Assembly (NCBI GenBank): GCA_025560025.1
Contig: CP048487.1
Span: 124,001 to 188,000, forward strand
Direction: 5' to 3'
Length of the DNA: 64,000 nucleotides
Origin: Agrobacterium tumefaciens
Lineage (GTDB): Bacteria > Pseudomonadota > Alphaproteobacteria > Rhizobiales > Rhizobiaceae
Within the stretch, counting starts at the first letter, position 1, and each line of letters starts with the position of its first letter. Below are positions 42,786-52,825 of this stretch, in pieces. The notes beneath the pieces were generated by a model. It worked only from the letters and a program-made list of their open reading frames with translations. It had not been told where the DNA came from and searched no databases. The position numbers and the translations under genes are program-made.

Positions 42786-43715
42786 TCAACGCGGCGTCAG
42801 GTGAACTCCCGCAAGCGTACACCGCACGGAACCGCCGGCCTTCTCGATGGTTGGAATGTCGAGCGCCACCGGCTCGGCAAACGCGCCGATCGCCTTCACC
42901 TGATCGCTGTCGAGGGCCGCGAGCGCCGTGGCCGACAGCGCCAGAATACGGCCGCTTTGTCCCTGAAGTTCCAGCGCATTTCCCGCGAAACGGCGAATCT
43001 GGTCATTGGTCAGCGCAATCACGTCCCGACCGGACCGTTCAAGCCGCATGACGATTTCGGCGCGGCGTCTTTCGCTGGTGATCATGTCCAGGCCGATCAT
43101 CGCGAAATCGGTCGCCACGCACATCAAGACATTGGTGTGATACACCGCAAGGCCCTGCTCGTCGCAGGCATCGAACACCATCGGCTCGAAATTGAAGTGC
43201 GTGCAGAACCGCTCCAGCGCGATCGGGTTCGTCCTGTCGGAACGCGCCGCATAGGCCACGCGGTCGATGTGGTCGAGAACCATCGCACCCGTTCCTTCAA
43301 GAAACAGCCCATCGGGCTCCAATCCCGAATATTCGATGATATCCTGTACCCTGTAGCGGGATTTCAGCATCTCTATGATATCCGGCCGGCGCTCCAGGCG
43401 GCGGCTTTCAGCTTTCATCGGATAGATGGCCACGTGACCACCGGCATGGGTGGAGAACCAGTTATTAGGAAACACCGAATCCGGTGTGGCTTTTCCCTCG
43501 TCCTCGAACAGATGAACGGTCACTCCATGATGTTGCAGGGTCCGGGCGGCTGCCGTGATTTCGGCATGGGCGATTGCCGCAAGATCGGCGCCATCGTCAT
43601 GCATCGCCTGGAAGCTGTTATCGGCGGCGGTCTCGGTGTTCACGGTAAAATGGTGCGGGCGCACCATCACCACCGCTCCCGGGGCCTGAATGGAGTAAGC
43701 GGTCTTCTTCGTCAT
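42786..43715 (-). CDS. ctlX: citrulline hydrolase / amidinohydrolase-like, CtlX family
   Basis: The 309-residue protein belongs to the guanidino-group-modifying superfamily (arginine deiminase, DDAH, citrulline hydrolase). VMVRPHHF near the N-terminus, the HAGGHVAIYP segment and a C-terminal nucleophile Cys299 in SVRCTLAG fit CtlX-type citrulline utilisation proteins, which release ornithine from citrulline. It lies six bases after the ornithine cyclodeaminase gene, whose substrate would be that ornithine, so the pair makes a short route from citrulline to proline. The symbol is a family-level assignment. Confidence 0.82.
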   Translation of the reverse strand: MTKKTAYSIQAPGAVVMVRPHHFTVNTETAADNSFQAMHDDGADLAAIAHAEITAAARTLQHHGVTVHLFEDEGKATPDSVFPNNWFSTHAGGHVAIYPMKAESRRLERRPDIIEMLKSRYRVQDIIEYSGLEPDGLFLEGTGAMVLDHIDRVAYAARSDRTNPIALERFCTHFNFEPMVFDACDEQGLAVYHTNVLMCVATDFAMIGLDMITSERRRAEIVMRLERSGRDVIALTNDQIRRFAGNALELQGQSGRILALSATALAALDSDQVKAIGAFAEPVALDIPTIEKAGGSVRCTLAGVHLTPR

Positions 43716-43721
43716 CGTTCT

Positions 43722-44771
43722 TCACACCTTCGCGCGGCGCAACATGCCGAACAGGTCACGCGGATCGTCCGGATCGGCAATAATGTCAATTTCCTGATAA
43801 AAATCAGTGTCTTTCAACTTCTCCCGGACATAGCGTAACGCGGAGAAGTCTTCCACCGCGAAGCCCACGCTGTCGAAGAGGGTGATCTGGCGCTCATCTC
43901 GCCGCCCCTCGGCTTCTCCGCGCACCACACGCCACAGTTCCGTGACCGGATAATCTGGGTCCATCTGCTGGATTTCTCCTTCAACGCGGGTCTGCGGCGG
44001 GTACTCCACGAATGTATCCGCGCGCGCAAGAATCTCCCTGTGCAGTTCCGTCTTGCCCGGGCAATCCCCGCCGATGGCGTTGATATGTACGCCCGAACCG
44101 ATCATGTTGTCTGTCAGGATCGTCGCAAACTGCTTGTCGGCCGTACAGGTGGTGATGATCCCGGCTCCCCTGACGGCCTCATGCGCCGTGCCGCAGACCG
44201 TGACGATCAGGCCGGTGTCGGCGAGATTGGCGGCGGCCTTGGCGGTCGCCTGCGGATCGCTATCGTAAAGCCGGACTTCCTCGATGCCCACCACCGCCTT
44301 CATGGCCAGCGCCTGAAACTCGGCCTGGGCGCCGTTACCGATCATTGCCATGACCCTGACCTTTTCAGGAGCCAGATACCTTGCGGCCATCGCCGAAGTC
44401 GCGGCGGTGCGCAACGCCGTCAACAACGTCATTTCCGTCAGAAGAACCGGATATCCCGTCGACACCTGCGCCAGCAGTCCGAATGCGGTCACGGTCTGAA
44501 ACCCCGCCGCCATGTTCTTCGGATGGCCGTTTACATATTTGAAGCCATAGATCTCGCCGTCCGACGTCGGCATCAGCTCGATAACACCGTCGCGGGAATG
44601 GGAGGCGATACGCGGCGTCTTGTCGAAAACGTCCCAACGGCGAAAATCGGCTTCAATGGCGTCCGTCAACTCCACCAGCATGGTTTCGACGCCGACATGA
44701 TGAACGAGACGCATCATGTTCTCGACGCTGACGAAGGGAATGAGCGCTTTTGCGGAAGGAAACTGGGACAT
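43722..44771 (-). CDS. ornithine cyclodeaminase
   Basis: The 349-residue protein matches ornithine cyclodeaminase/mu-crystallin enzymes, which convert ornithine to proline and ammonia with bound NAD. Visible are the substrate-site GEIYGFKYVNGHP lysine, TALRTAATSAMAA, the dinucleotide motif MIGNGAQAEFQ and INAIGGDCPGKTE with a catalytic aspartate. The start at 44771 follows CAAGGAGC. It is divergent from the Lrp-type regulator and upstream of ctlX. Confidence 0.93.
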   Translation of the reverse strand: MSQFPSAKALIPFVSVENMMRLVHHVGVETMLVELTDAIEADFRRWDVFDKTPRIASHSRDGVIELMPTSDGEIYGFKYVNGHPKNMAAGFQTVTAFGLLAQVSTGYPVLLTEMTLLTALRTAATSAMAARYLAPEKVRVMAMIGNGAQAEFQALAMKAVVGIEEVRLYDSDPQATAKAAANLADTGLIVTVCGTAHEAVRGAGIITTCTADKQFATILTDNMIGSGVHINAIGGDCPGKTELHREILARADTFVEYPPQTRVEGEIQQMDPDYPVTELWRVVRGEAEGRRDERQITLFDSVGFAVEDFSALRYVREKLKDTDFYQEIDIIADPDDPRDLFGMLRRAKV

Positions 44772-44807
44772 GGTAGCTCCTTGGTTGTTCGCCAAGGCTA
44801 ACGCGGA

Positions 44808-44847
44808 GCCTGTTCAACAAAAATCGCAAAAGAGTGTTTAAACAGGC
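44808..44847. promoter_or_regulatory. inverted repeat, candidate Lrp operator
   Basis: GCCTGTTCAACA (from 44808) and TGTTTAAACAGGC (to 44847) form an imperfect inverted repeat spaced across the gap between ornithine cyclodeaminase and the Lrp-type regulator. Its place suits control of both divergent genes. Confidence 0.5.
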
Positions 44848-44884
44848 AGTGAAATGAGCAATATGATCAGATCAACTTCCATAA

Positions 44885-45337
44885 ATGACAATGAAGCAAA
44901 TGGACATTGCAAAATACATTCCCGACGAGCTCGACCGCCGCATCATCGCACATCTGCGCGGTGACGGGCGCGCTTCGCTTGCAAAGCTGGCGGATGCAGT
45001 CGGCGTTGCGCGCGGCACGGTTCAGAACCGGCTGGACCGGCTGTCGGCAACCGGAACACTGCTCGGTTTTACGGTGCGGGTGCGCGAGGACTATGACGAT
45101 CGGGCGGTGCGCGCCGTGATGATGATCGAAGTCGTGGGCAAATCCACGACGCAGGTTATCCGCAAACTGCGCGGCATCCCCGAGATCGCCTCGGTCCACA
45201 CCACCAACGGAAAATGGGATCTGGTGGCTGATATTCGCGCGGGCAGTCTTTCCGATTTCGACCGGGTGCTGCGTGAAATCCGTATGATCGATGGCGTGTC
45301 CAACAGCGAAACCAGCCTGCTTCTGAGCAGTGTCTGA
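44885..45337 (+). CDS. Lrp/AsnC family transcriptional regulator
   Basis: The 150-residue protein has the AsnC helix-turn-helix (ASLAKLADAVGVARGTVQNRL, about 30-50) and a RAM ligand-binding domain (HTTNGKWDLVADI). These regulators sense an amino acid and control linked catabolic genes. It is divergent from ornithine cyclodeaminase, so ornithine or citrulline is a likely effector. The start at 44885 is uncertain: other ATGs lie at 44891 and 44900. Confidence 0.9.
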   Translation: MTMKQMDIAKYIPDELDRRIIAHLRGDGRASLAKLADAVGVARGTVQNRLDRLSATGTLLGFTVRVREDYDDRAVRAVMMIEVVGKSTTQVIRKLRGIPEIASVHTTNGKWDLVADIRAGSLSDFDRVLREIRMIDGVSNSETSLLLSSV

Positions 45338-45483
45338 GAGGTGCGATACCCGGCGAACCCTTACCTGCCCTGCCCCTCCTGAAGTGATCGATAAGCGAAC
45401 GCTATGCCAGCCATGATCCTGGGCTCCTGAAGCACGTTGTTTTGTGTTGTATACTGCACCCCTTCACATCGAAAGGACATGAA

Positions 45484-45876
45484 GTGAGCAGAGCAATCAT
45501 AGAGATCCCCGTCATCTCGGACACTCTTCGACGTATCGGCGCGCCTGTCTCCGTTCTGGTCCGCACCGGGGATATGCTCTACACCTGCGGCATGCCGCCA
45601 ATCGATTTTCGAACAGGCGAGATCGTGCGCGGCGACATCGGGACCCAGACGCGTGCAGCGCTCAACGCGCTTGCCTTCACCCTTGAATTCGGCGGCTCAT
45701 CGCTGGAACAGGTCGTCAAGGCCACCGTTTACATTGCCGACAACGCGCTCGCCGCGGAGATGAACGAGGTCTACCGTACCTATTTCCACAACGGTTTCCC
45801 CGCCAGAACCTGCGTCGCGATCAACACCTGGCCGGCATTCGACATCGAAATCGAATGTATCGCACCTGTTCTGTAA
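45484..45876 (+). CDS. RidA family protein (copy 2)
   Basis: A 130-residue RidA/YjgF protein, likely an imine deaminase. The start is a GTG at 45484 with AAAGGA upstream; alignment with copy 1 at 23033-23434 supports it (SRAIIEIPVIS against KRTIIEVPVIS). The conserved arginine in FPARTCVAI is present. It stands alone after the Lrp gene, 146 bases away, before a convergent ABC operon. Ornithine cyclodeaminase and similar enzymes make imines, so a link to that pathway is plausible. Confidence 0.9.
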   Translation: MSRAIIEIPVISDTLRRIGAPVSVLVRTGDMLYTCGMPPIDFRTGEIVRGDIGTQTRAALNALAFTLEFGGSSLEQVVKATVYIADNALAAEMNEVYRTYFHNGFPARTCVAINTWPAFDIEIECIAPVL

Positions 45877-45894
45877 GATGTGACCGTTGGATAG

Positions 45895-45924
45895 CAAAGG
45901 GCGGCTCAGGCCACCCTTTGTTTC
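45895..45924. terminator. bidirectional terminator between ridA copy 2 and ABC operon
   Basis: CAAAGGG (45895-45901) pairs with CCCTTTG (45914-45920), with an inner GGC/GCC pair, followed on the plus strand by TTTCTC. It lies in the 48 bases between two convergent genes. Confidence 0.65.
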
Positions 45925-46692
45925 TCAGTGTCCCAGAACCTGGCTCAGGAACTGTCTGGTTCGTTCAGACTGCGGGTTCGTGAAGAACTCGCGCGGATTG
46001 TTCTGTTCGACGATCTGCCCGTCAGCCATGAAGATCACCCGGTCGGCGACCGCCTGCGCAAAGCCCATCTCGTGGGTTACGCAGAGCATCGTCATGCCCT
46101 CATCGGCAAGCTGGATCATGGTGTCCAGCACTTCCTTGATCATTTCAGGATCGAGCGCCGAGGTCGGTTCGTCGAAGAGCATGATGCGCGGCCGCATGCA
46201 AAGCGAACGGGCAATCGCTACGCGCTGCTGCTGGCCGCCCGAAAGCTGACCGGGATATTTGTGCGCCTGATCCGGTATTTTCACCTTTTCAAGGAAGTGC
46301 ATCGCCACATCCTCGGCTTCCTTGCGGGGCGTCTTGCGAACCCAGATCGGCGCAAGCGTGCAGTTTTCAAGGATCGTCAGATGGGGAAAAAGATTGAAAT
46401 GCTGGAAGACCATGCCGACTTCAGAGCGCACACGATCGATATTCTTGAGATCGGTGGACAGCTCGATACCATCGACCACGATACGGCCGGACTGGTGTTC
46501 TTCCAGCCGGTTGATGCAACGGATCATGGTCGATTTTCCTGACCCCGAAGGCCCGGCGATCACGATCTTCTCACCGACGCGGACGGAAAGATCGATGTCC
46601 CGGAGAACATGAAACTGGCCATACCATTTGTTCATGGCCTCGATGAGGACGGCGACGTCTTGCCTGGCCGACAATTGTTTTGCCTGCGTCAT
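45925..46692 (-). CDS. polar amino-acid ABC ATPase, GlnQ/AapP-like
   Basis: A 255-residue ATPase with Walker A GPSGSGKST, signature LSGGQQQR, Walker B MLFDEPTSALDPE and VTHEMGFA, the usual signature set of polar-amino-acid importers. The ATG at 46692 is preferred to that at 46698 because GAGGAAATGAAA then gives a normal ribosome-site spacing. It is the last gene of the operon starting at 48871. Confidence 0.93.
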   Translation of the reverse strand: MTQAKQLSARQDVAVLIEAMNKWYGQFHVLRDIDLSVRVGEKIVIAGPSGSGKSTMIRCINRLEEHQSGRIVVDGIELSTDLKNIDRVRSEVGMVFQHFNLFPHLTILENCTLAPIWVRKTPRKEAEDVAMHFLEKVKIPDQAHKYPGQLSGGQQQRVAIARSLCMRPRIMLFDEPTSALDPEMIKEVLDTMIQLADEGMTMLCVTHEMGFAQAVADRVIFMADGQIVEQNNPREFFTNPQSERTRQFLSQVLGH

Positions 46693-46717
46693 TTTCATTT
46701 CCTCTTCGATCGGGAAA

Positions 46718-47365
46718 TCAGACTTTTGCCTGACGGGTTTCGAGCCACTTCGCGTAACGCGTCAGCGGGAAACACATTGCAAAGTAGATGAGTGCGACCA
46801 GACCATAAACCCGGAAGGGCTGGAACGTCGCATTGTTAAGTGCGTCGGCAGTATGCACGAGCTCGTGAAACCCCAGAATGGAAGCGAGCGCAGTAGACTT
46901 GATCAGCTGCACGAGGAAGCCGACAGTTGGGCCGGTGGTGATGCGAAATGCCTGCGGCAGGATGATAAGCCGCAGTTCCTGCCAACGATGCAGCCCAAGG
47001 CTTGCACCTGCATCCCATTGCCCCTGCGGCAGGGCCTCAACGCCAGAGCGCCAGATCTCACCAAGATAGGCGGAGGCGTACAAGGTCAACCCCAGCGCCG
47101 CAGCGGTCCATGGCTCTATTCTCAAGCCGAACTGAGGAAGACCAAAAAAGATCAGGAACAATTGCAGCAGCAGCGGCGTGCCCTGGAACACTTCAATATA
47201 ACCTGCAGCGAGCCTGCGAACCCATTTATTCTCGGAAATCAGGCCAAACAGAATTGCAAGGCCCGCCGCCATTCCGCCGATGAAGGCCACGAACGAGAGA
47301 AGGAGCGTCCAGCGCGTTGCAAAAAGCAGGTTGCGCAAGATGTCCCATAACGTGAACTCGATCAT
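46718..47365 (-). CDS. polar amino-acid ABC permease, second subunit
   Basis: A 215-residue permease of the HisM/GlnP family with about five hydrophobic segments and the loop ASLGLHRWQELRLIILPQA. The ATG at 47365 overlaps the stop of the first permease (ATGA) and follows GGGCGGGA. It pairs with the 222-residue permease. Confidence 0.9.
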   Translation of the reverse strand: MIEFTLWDILRNLLFATRWTLLLSFVAFIGGMAAGLAILFGLISENKWVRRLAAGYIEVFQGTPLLLQLFLIFFGLPQFGLRIEPWTAAALGLTLYASAYLGEIWRSGVEALPQGQWDAGASLGLHRWQELRLIILPQAFRITTGPTVGFLVQLIKSTALASILGFHELVHTADALNNATFQPFRVYGLVALIYFAMCFPLTRYAKWLETRQAKV

Positions 47366-48030
47366 GACAATCCCGCCCCCAGATATCGCTTGGCGCAAAG
47401 TTTCAGGAAACGGCGAAGCACAATCGCCAGCACAAGATAAATGATTGCGGCGGTCAGGAAGGTCTCAAATGGGCGAAAAGTCCGGCTCTGGATCAGATTG
47501 GCGTGCATGGTCAGCTCGCGAACCGATATCTGGGAGACGACAGCAGAATCGAGCATGGTGATCACGACCTGGCTGGCCAATGCCGGAAAGATCACGGCCA
47601 TTGCTTGCGGTAGCACCACTTTGAAAAAGACGATCCGCGGCCTCAGCCCAAGCGCTTGGGCCGCTTCCCGTTGCCCCGGTCCGATGGCTGCCAGACCCGC
47701 TGCGACAATTTCGGTCGCGTAAGCGCCGATGTTTAACGTCATTGCGAGAATGCCGGCCGCAATCGGGCTGATATTGAAACCGAAGCTCGGCAAACCGAAG
47801 TAGATGATGAAGAGCTGAACAATGAAAGGCGTGTTGCGAATGGCCTCGACATAGAAACCCACCAGCGAACGCAGCCACACGGTTTGCCCCCGGCGCGCAG
47901 CGGCGCCGAGAACACTGATGAAAAGCCCCAGAGCAGTAGAGGCGACCGTTAGCATGATGGTCAATGCCGCGCCTTGAACCAAGGCATAGAACCCGGTTTC
48001 AAGCCAGCCGAAATCAAAAGCTCCGTTCAT
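47362..48030 (-). CDS. polar amino-acid ABC permease, first subunit
   Basis: A 222-residue permease of the HisQ/GlnP family with about five hydrophobic segments and the typical AAQALGLRPRIVFFKVVLPQA loop. It starts 37 bases after the binding-protein gene and is translationally coupled to the second permease. Confidence 0.92.
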   Translation of the reverse strand: MNGAFDFGWLETGFYALVQGAALTIMLTVASTALGLFISVLGAAARRGQTVWLRSLVGFYVEAIRNTPFIVQLFIIYFGLPSFGFNISPIAAGILAMTLNIGAYATEIVAAGLAAIGPGQREAAQALGLRPRIVFFKVVLPQAMAVIFPALASQVVITMLDSAVVSQISVRELTMHANLIQSRTFRPFETFLTAAIIYLVLAIVLRRFLKLCAKRYLGAGLS

Positions 48031-48067
48031 GCATTCGCCTTCGCCAGCTTGATCTGGATGAGACCCG

Positions 48068-48871
48068 TCACTGCGGCCGCTTCAGGTTTTCAGGCTTCAA
48101 GGGAGTCTTGAGCCACTTTTCCGACGCAGCATTGAGAGAGCCATCATCCATCATCGTCTTCAGGGCGCCGGCGATAACACCGCTCAGGGCATCTTCGCCC
48201 TTGCGAACTGCGATGTGCGAAGGCGAGGACATAAGCTGGAACTTTTCTTCCGGCTTCAACGCAGTCTGCTTTTCGAGCACCTGCGCGCCAACGTTGTTAC
48301 CAACCGCCATGAGATCGGTCTGCCCCGTGACGAAGGCCTGGATCACTGCACTGTAGTTGGGAAAACGACGGATTGTTGCACTCTCGGGGGCAGCCTTGGT
48401 GAGAGAAGTATCCTCAAGCGTCCCCTGATTGACGGAGATTGACTTGCCGGCAAGATCCGCCGGGCCACTCACCTGCGCGGCCTGCGGGCCAATAACCGCA
48501 ATGTAATAAGGGGCGTAGGGAGCAACGAAACCGATCGCCTTGGCCCGTTCGTCAGAGTAACCAACGCTCAACAGCATATCGATGCGCTTGTCGTTGAGAA
48601 AGGCGATGCGGTTCTGCCCGTTCACCGCCACAAGGTTTACCTTAACACCCAGGGTCTGCGCGATGGAGTTCGCGACATCCACGTCATAGCCGACGGTGCT
48701 CATGTCGGCCGTTGCCGAGGAAAAGGGCGGAAAGTCGGGAAAAATGCCGACATTAATCACGCCCGCCGACTTTATGTCCGCAAGGTCATCGGCGTGAGCC
48801 ACTCCCGTGAGCGCGGTGGCTGTTGCCGTTATAGCAAATGCAATTGAGTGCAAACGATTGGCAAATTTCAT
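48068..48871 (-). CDS. polar amino-acid ABC binding protein
   Basis: A 267-residue family-3 binding protein: signal peptide (hydrophobic core, cut near AHADD), then INVGIFPDFPPFS, GYDVDVANSIAQTLGVKV and a LAGKSISVNQGT segment. The start at 48871 follows AAGGGGAC; the longer in-frame reading to 48970 is not needed. It is the first gene of the four-gene importer. The ligand is a polar or charged amino acid by family. Confidence 0.92.
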   Translation of the reverse strand: MKFANRLHSIAFAITATATALTGVAHADDLADIKSAGVINVGIFPDFPPFSSATADMSTVGYDVDVANSIAQTLGVKVNLVAVNGQNRIAFLNDKRIDMLLSVGYSDERAKAIGFVAPYAPYYIAVIGPQAAQVSGPADLAGKSISVNQGTLEDTSLTKAAPESATIRRFPNYSAVIQAFVTGQTDLMAVGNNVGAQVLEKQTALKPEEKFQLMSSPSHIAVRKGEDALSGVIAGALKTMMDDGSLNAASEKWLKTPLKPENLKRPQ

Positions 48872-49000
48872 GGAAGTCCCCTTAGTTAACGTTTTGTCAT
48901 TGTGATCGACTGTAGCCGCTGTTCCGTCCGGCGTCTCGCCTTTCGGCAGCGCGAAATTTATGGCTGTCATAGTATTTGCGCGATCCGGGCCCTCTATTCG

Positions 49001-49950
49001 CTATGTAGACAAGGCGGGAAAAAGGCATCGCACCATTCCTGTATCGAGTTCTGTGGCTGGTACCGGAGCCGCGACGCATGCCGGACTGACGGACTGACAG
49101 CGTGGCGCGAAGGCGCACCCCGTGCCGCGATCGAGCGGATCCGCATTTGACGTGCCCATGATAGGATCCGGCAATGCCGCACCCGGTTCGGGCGGAAGCG
49201 TCGCACCCAGCAGCGCCCGCGTATAGGGATGCCGGGCGCCAGCGAACACATCCTCTACCGAGGCTTCCTCGACCTTTTCCCCCAGATACATCACCGCCAC
49301 CCGATCGGCCAGATGCTCGACAACTGCGAGATTGTGACTGACGAAGACCATGGTCAGCCCGAGTTCGGCCTTGAGTTCCAGCAGAAGATTAATCACCTGC
49401 GCCTGGACCGACACGTCGAGAGCCGAGGTCGGCTCGTCGCAGATCAGCACTTTCGGCCGCAGGACCAGCGCCCGTGCGATTGCCACTCTCTGCCGTTGCC
49501 CGCCGGAAATCTCAGCGGGGAAGGCGCTGGCAAGCCTCGGCGGCAAACCGACACGGTCGAGCATTTCGTTGACGACGGGTGCCGGATCGACATTACGCGC
49601 ATGTAGCCTGAGCGGTTGTGCGACCAGATCGGAAATTCTGCGCATGGGATTGAGCGAGGAATAGGGATCCTGAAACACCGGCTGTATCGCCCGGACGCGC
49701 GCTGCCAGCGACAGCGCGCCGATATCCTTCCCGTCGAGAAAAATCTGCCCCTCGTCCGGAGCGAGCAGACCCAGCATGATGTTGACCGCTGTGCTCTTGC
49801 CGCAGCCCGATTCTCCCACGAGGCCGAGCGTTTCGCCCGGCATGACGTTGAGAGAGAGATCGTTCAGCGCGGTCAGGACAGACGGGCGGCGGAACAGGCC
49901 CTGCTGAACCGAATAACGCTTCGAGATATGGCGCAGTTCAAGAGCAGCGG

Positions 49951-49954
<4 letters not shown>
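49001..49954 (-). CDS. dipeptide-type ABC ATPase, DppF/OppF-like
   Basis: A 317-residue ATPase with Walker A GESGCGKST, signature ISGGQRQR, Walker B LICDEPTSALD and the C-terminal cysteine cluster (GCAFAPRC, later CVAA and CLF) that may hold an iron-sulfur site in OppD/F-type subunits. It overlaps the preceding ATPase gene by four bases. It is the last gene of the peptide-transporter operon. Confidence 0.93.
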
Positions 49955-50915
<961 letters not shown>

Positions 50916-50919
<4 letters not shown>

Positions 50920-51779
50920 TTCACGCGCCCTCCGGTCATGTCGCGCAGTCCGTCGCCAAGCAGATTCACCGCCAGAACGAGCACGCACAGCGCCCCGCCC
51001 GGCAGGGCGATCAGCCACGGATCGAAAAGAATGTTTTCCCGACCCTCCGCGATCATCAGTCCCCAGGATGGAGTCGGCGCGCGAACGCCAAGGCCGAGGA
51101 AGCTGAGCGCCGCTTCGAGCAGGATGACATTGGCAACCTCCAGCGTAAGCACGACAATCAGCGACGAACGCATGTTCGGCAGGATTTCGAGGAAGAGAAT
51201 GCGGATCTGCGACGCACCGATGGCGCGAAGCCCCTTGATGAATTCACGGCTTCGCAACGACTGCGCAGCCGCGCGCGAGACAACCGCGAAACGATCCCAG
51301 AGCAGCAATCCGAGGACAGTGATCAGCGTCGTCAGTGAAGCACCGGCAAATGCGACCGCCGCCAGCGCCACGAGAACGATCGGCAATGACAGCCGCGTGG
51401 TGATCAGGAAGCTGACGACCATATCCGTGACGCCGCCGAAATAGCCGGCGACCAGACCGAGGGAAATGCCGATGACGGCGGAGAGCACGATCACGCCAAA
51501 GCCCACGCCAAGCGAAATCCGCGTGCCGTAGATCAGTCGGGACAGATAGTCGCGGCCGAGGTGATCCGTGCCCAGAAGGTGGGCGGGATCGGTGCCTTCA
51601 TGCCAGAAGGGCAGCAGAAAGCGCAGTTCGAGGTTCTGGGCATAAGGATCGTGCGGCGCGATCAGCGGCGCAAGGACCGCGATCAGCACCATGACCAGCA
51701 GAACGCCGCCGCCGGTCACGAGCGCGGAGTTGCGACAGATCTTTCGAAGCACGGAAGGTCGAAACGTATCGGTGGACAT
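50916..51779 (-). CDS. dipeptide-type ABC permease, DppC-like
   Basis: A 287-residue permease with an N-terminal helix, the family-typical LAPLIAPHDPYAQ, LLGTDHLGRDYLSRLIYG and the loop AIGASQIRILFLEILPN. The ATG at 51779 shares one base with the DppB stop (TGATG). About six hydrophobic segments are visible. Confidence 0.93.
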
Positions 51780-52699
51780 CAGCGGGATCCCCTTATGCGC
51801 GGGTCGAGCCAGGCGTTGATCAGGTCTCCTGCCGTGGTCAAAAGCACATAGACCAGCGACAGGATCAGGATGATGGCCTGAACCACCGGCAGATCGGCGC
51901 GCAGCAGCGATTCCCATGCCAAACGGCCGAGGCCGTTCAATGCGAACACGCTTTCGATAACGATGGAGCCGGAGAGCAGCACGCCAAGCTGGACGACGGC
52001 GAGCGACACGAGCGGCAGGATGGCATTGCGCAGCGCATGGCTGGCGATGACGCGCCATCCGGACAAGCCCTTGGCATAGGCGGTGCGGATATAATCCGTT
52101 CCCAGCACATCGATCATGCCGGACCGGGTGATCCTCATCATGGCGGGCATTGCCGAATAGGCCAGCACGACCACCGGCAGAATATAGCCTTGCCACTCGT
52201 CCGCGCCCGAGATCGGCACCATTTCGTACCAGACGCCGAAAACGACAATAGCCATCAAACCCAGCCAGAAGCTGGGAATGGCCTGACCGGTTACCGCCAG
52301 AACGAGGGCGACGCGGCCGACAAGGCCGTTGGGCTTCAACGCGGCGAGGATGCCGAGCGGCAGGGCAACAACGAGCGCGACGACGAAGGACGCTGCACCC
52401 AGGACCAGCGTGACCGGCAAACGCGCGGCGATAATCTCCGTCACGGGCATGTTGAAATAGATGCTGTCACCCAGATCGCCACGAACGATCCGGCCGATCC
52501 AGCCGAGATACTGGACCAGAAACGGCCGGTCGAAACCGTAGGCTATTCGAATTGCCTCGGCATCCTTGGCTGAACCGCCGGAACCGGCAATGGCGATGGC
52601 GGGATCGCCCACCAGAAACATGAGACCGAAGCTCAGCAACGACACGGCGATACAAACACCAAGTGCCACCACCAGCCGTCGGGCCAGGTAGATCAGCAT
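51779..52699 (-). CDS. dipeptide-type ABC permease, DppB-like
   Basis: A 306-residue permease starting MLIYLARRLVVALGV, with the DppB-type loop RTAYAKGLSGWRVIASHALRN-like segment near residue 200 and six hydrophobic segments. The start at 52699 follows GCGGAGGCA. It is separated from the binding-protein gene by 126 bases containing a strong hairpin, so permease expression may be set below that of the binding protein. Confidence 0.93.
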   Translation of the reverse strand: MLIYLARRLVVALGVCIAVSLLSFGLMFLVGDPAIAIAGSGGSAKDAEAIRIAYGFDRPFLVQYLGWIGRIVRGDLGDSIYFNMPVTEIIAARLPVTLVLGAASFVVALVVALPLGILAALKPNGLVGRVALVLAVTGQAIPSFWLGLMAIVVFGVWYEMVPISGADEWQGYILPVVVLAYSAMPAMMRITRSGMIDVLGTDYIRTAYAKGLSGWRVIASHALRNAILPLVSLAVVQLGVLLSGSIVIESVFALNGLGRLAWESLLRADLPVVQAIILILSLVYVLLTTAGDLINAWLDPRIRGSR

Positions 52700-52790
52700 G
52701 ATTGCCTCCGCGTGAGCGGCGCAGTGCGCCTTATATAAGAGAATAGACGCATCCGGCGGGCCGAATGCGTTGAAGAGTGGAAATACCGGT

Positions 52791-52818
52791 CCGGGGCGGT
52801 CGAGAGCCGCCGCCCCGG
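52791..52818 (-). terminator. hairpin after binding-protein gene (attenuator or mRNA stabiliser)
   Basis: CCGGGGCGG (52791-52799) and CCGCCCCGG (52810-52818) form a 9-bp GC-rich stem with a 10-base loop, eight bases after the binding-protein stop on the minus strand. No T tract follows. Such hairpins often raise binding-protein over permease levels. Confidence 0.6.
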
Positions 52819-52825
52819 TGCGGAG

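Noticed and set aside
52791..52818. hairpin considered as a rho-independent terminator
   Set aside because: No T tract follows and the permease genes downstream need the same transcript; kept as a possible attenuator or stabiliser only.
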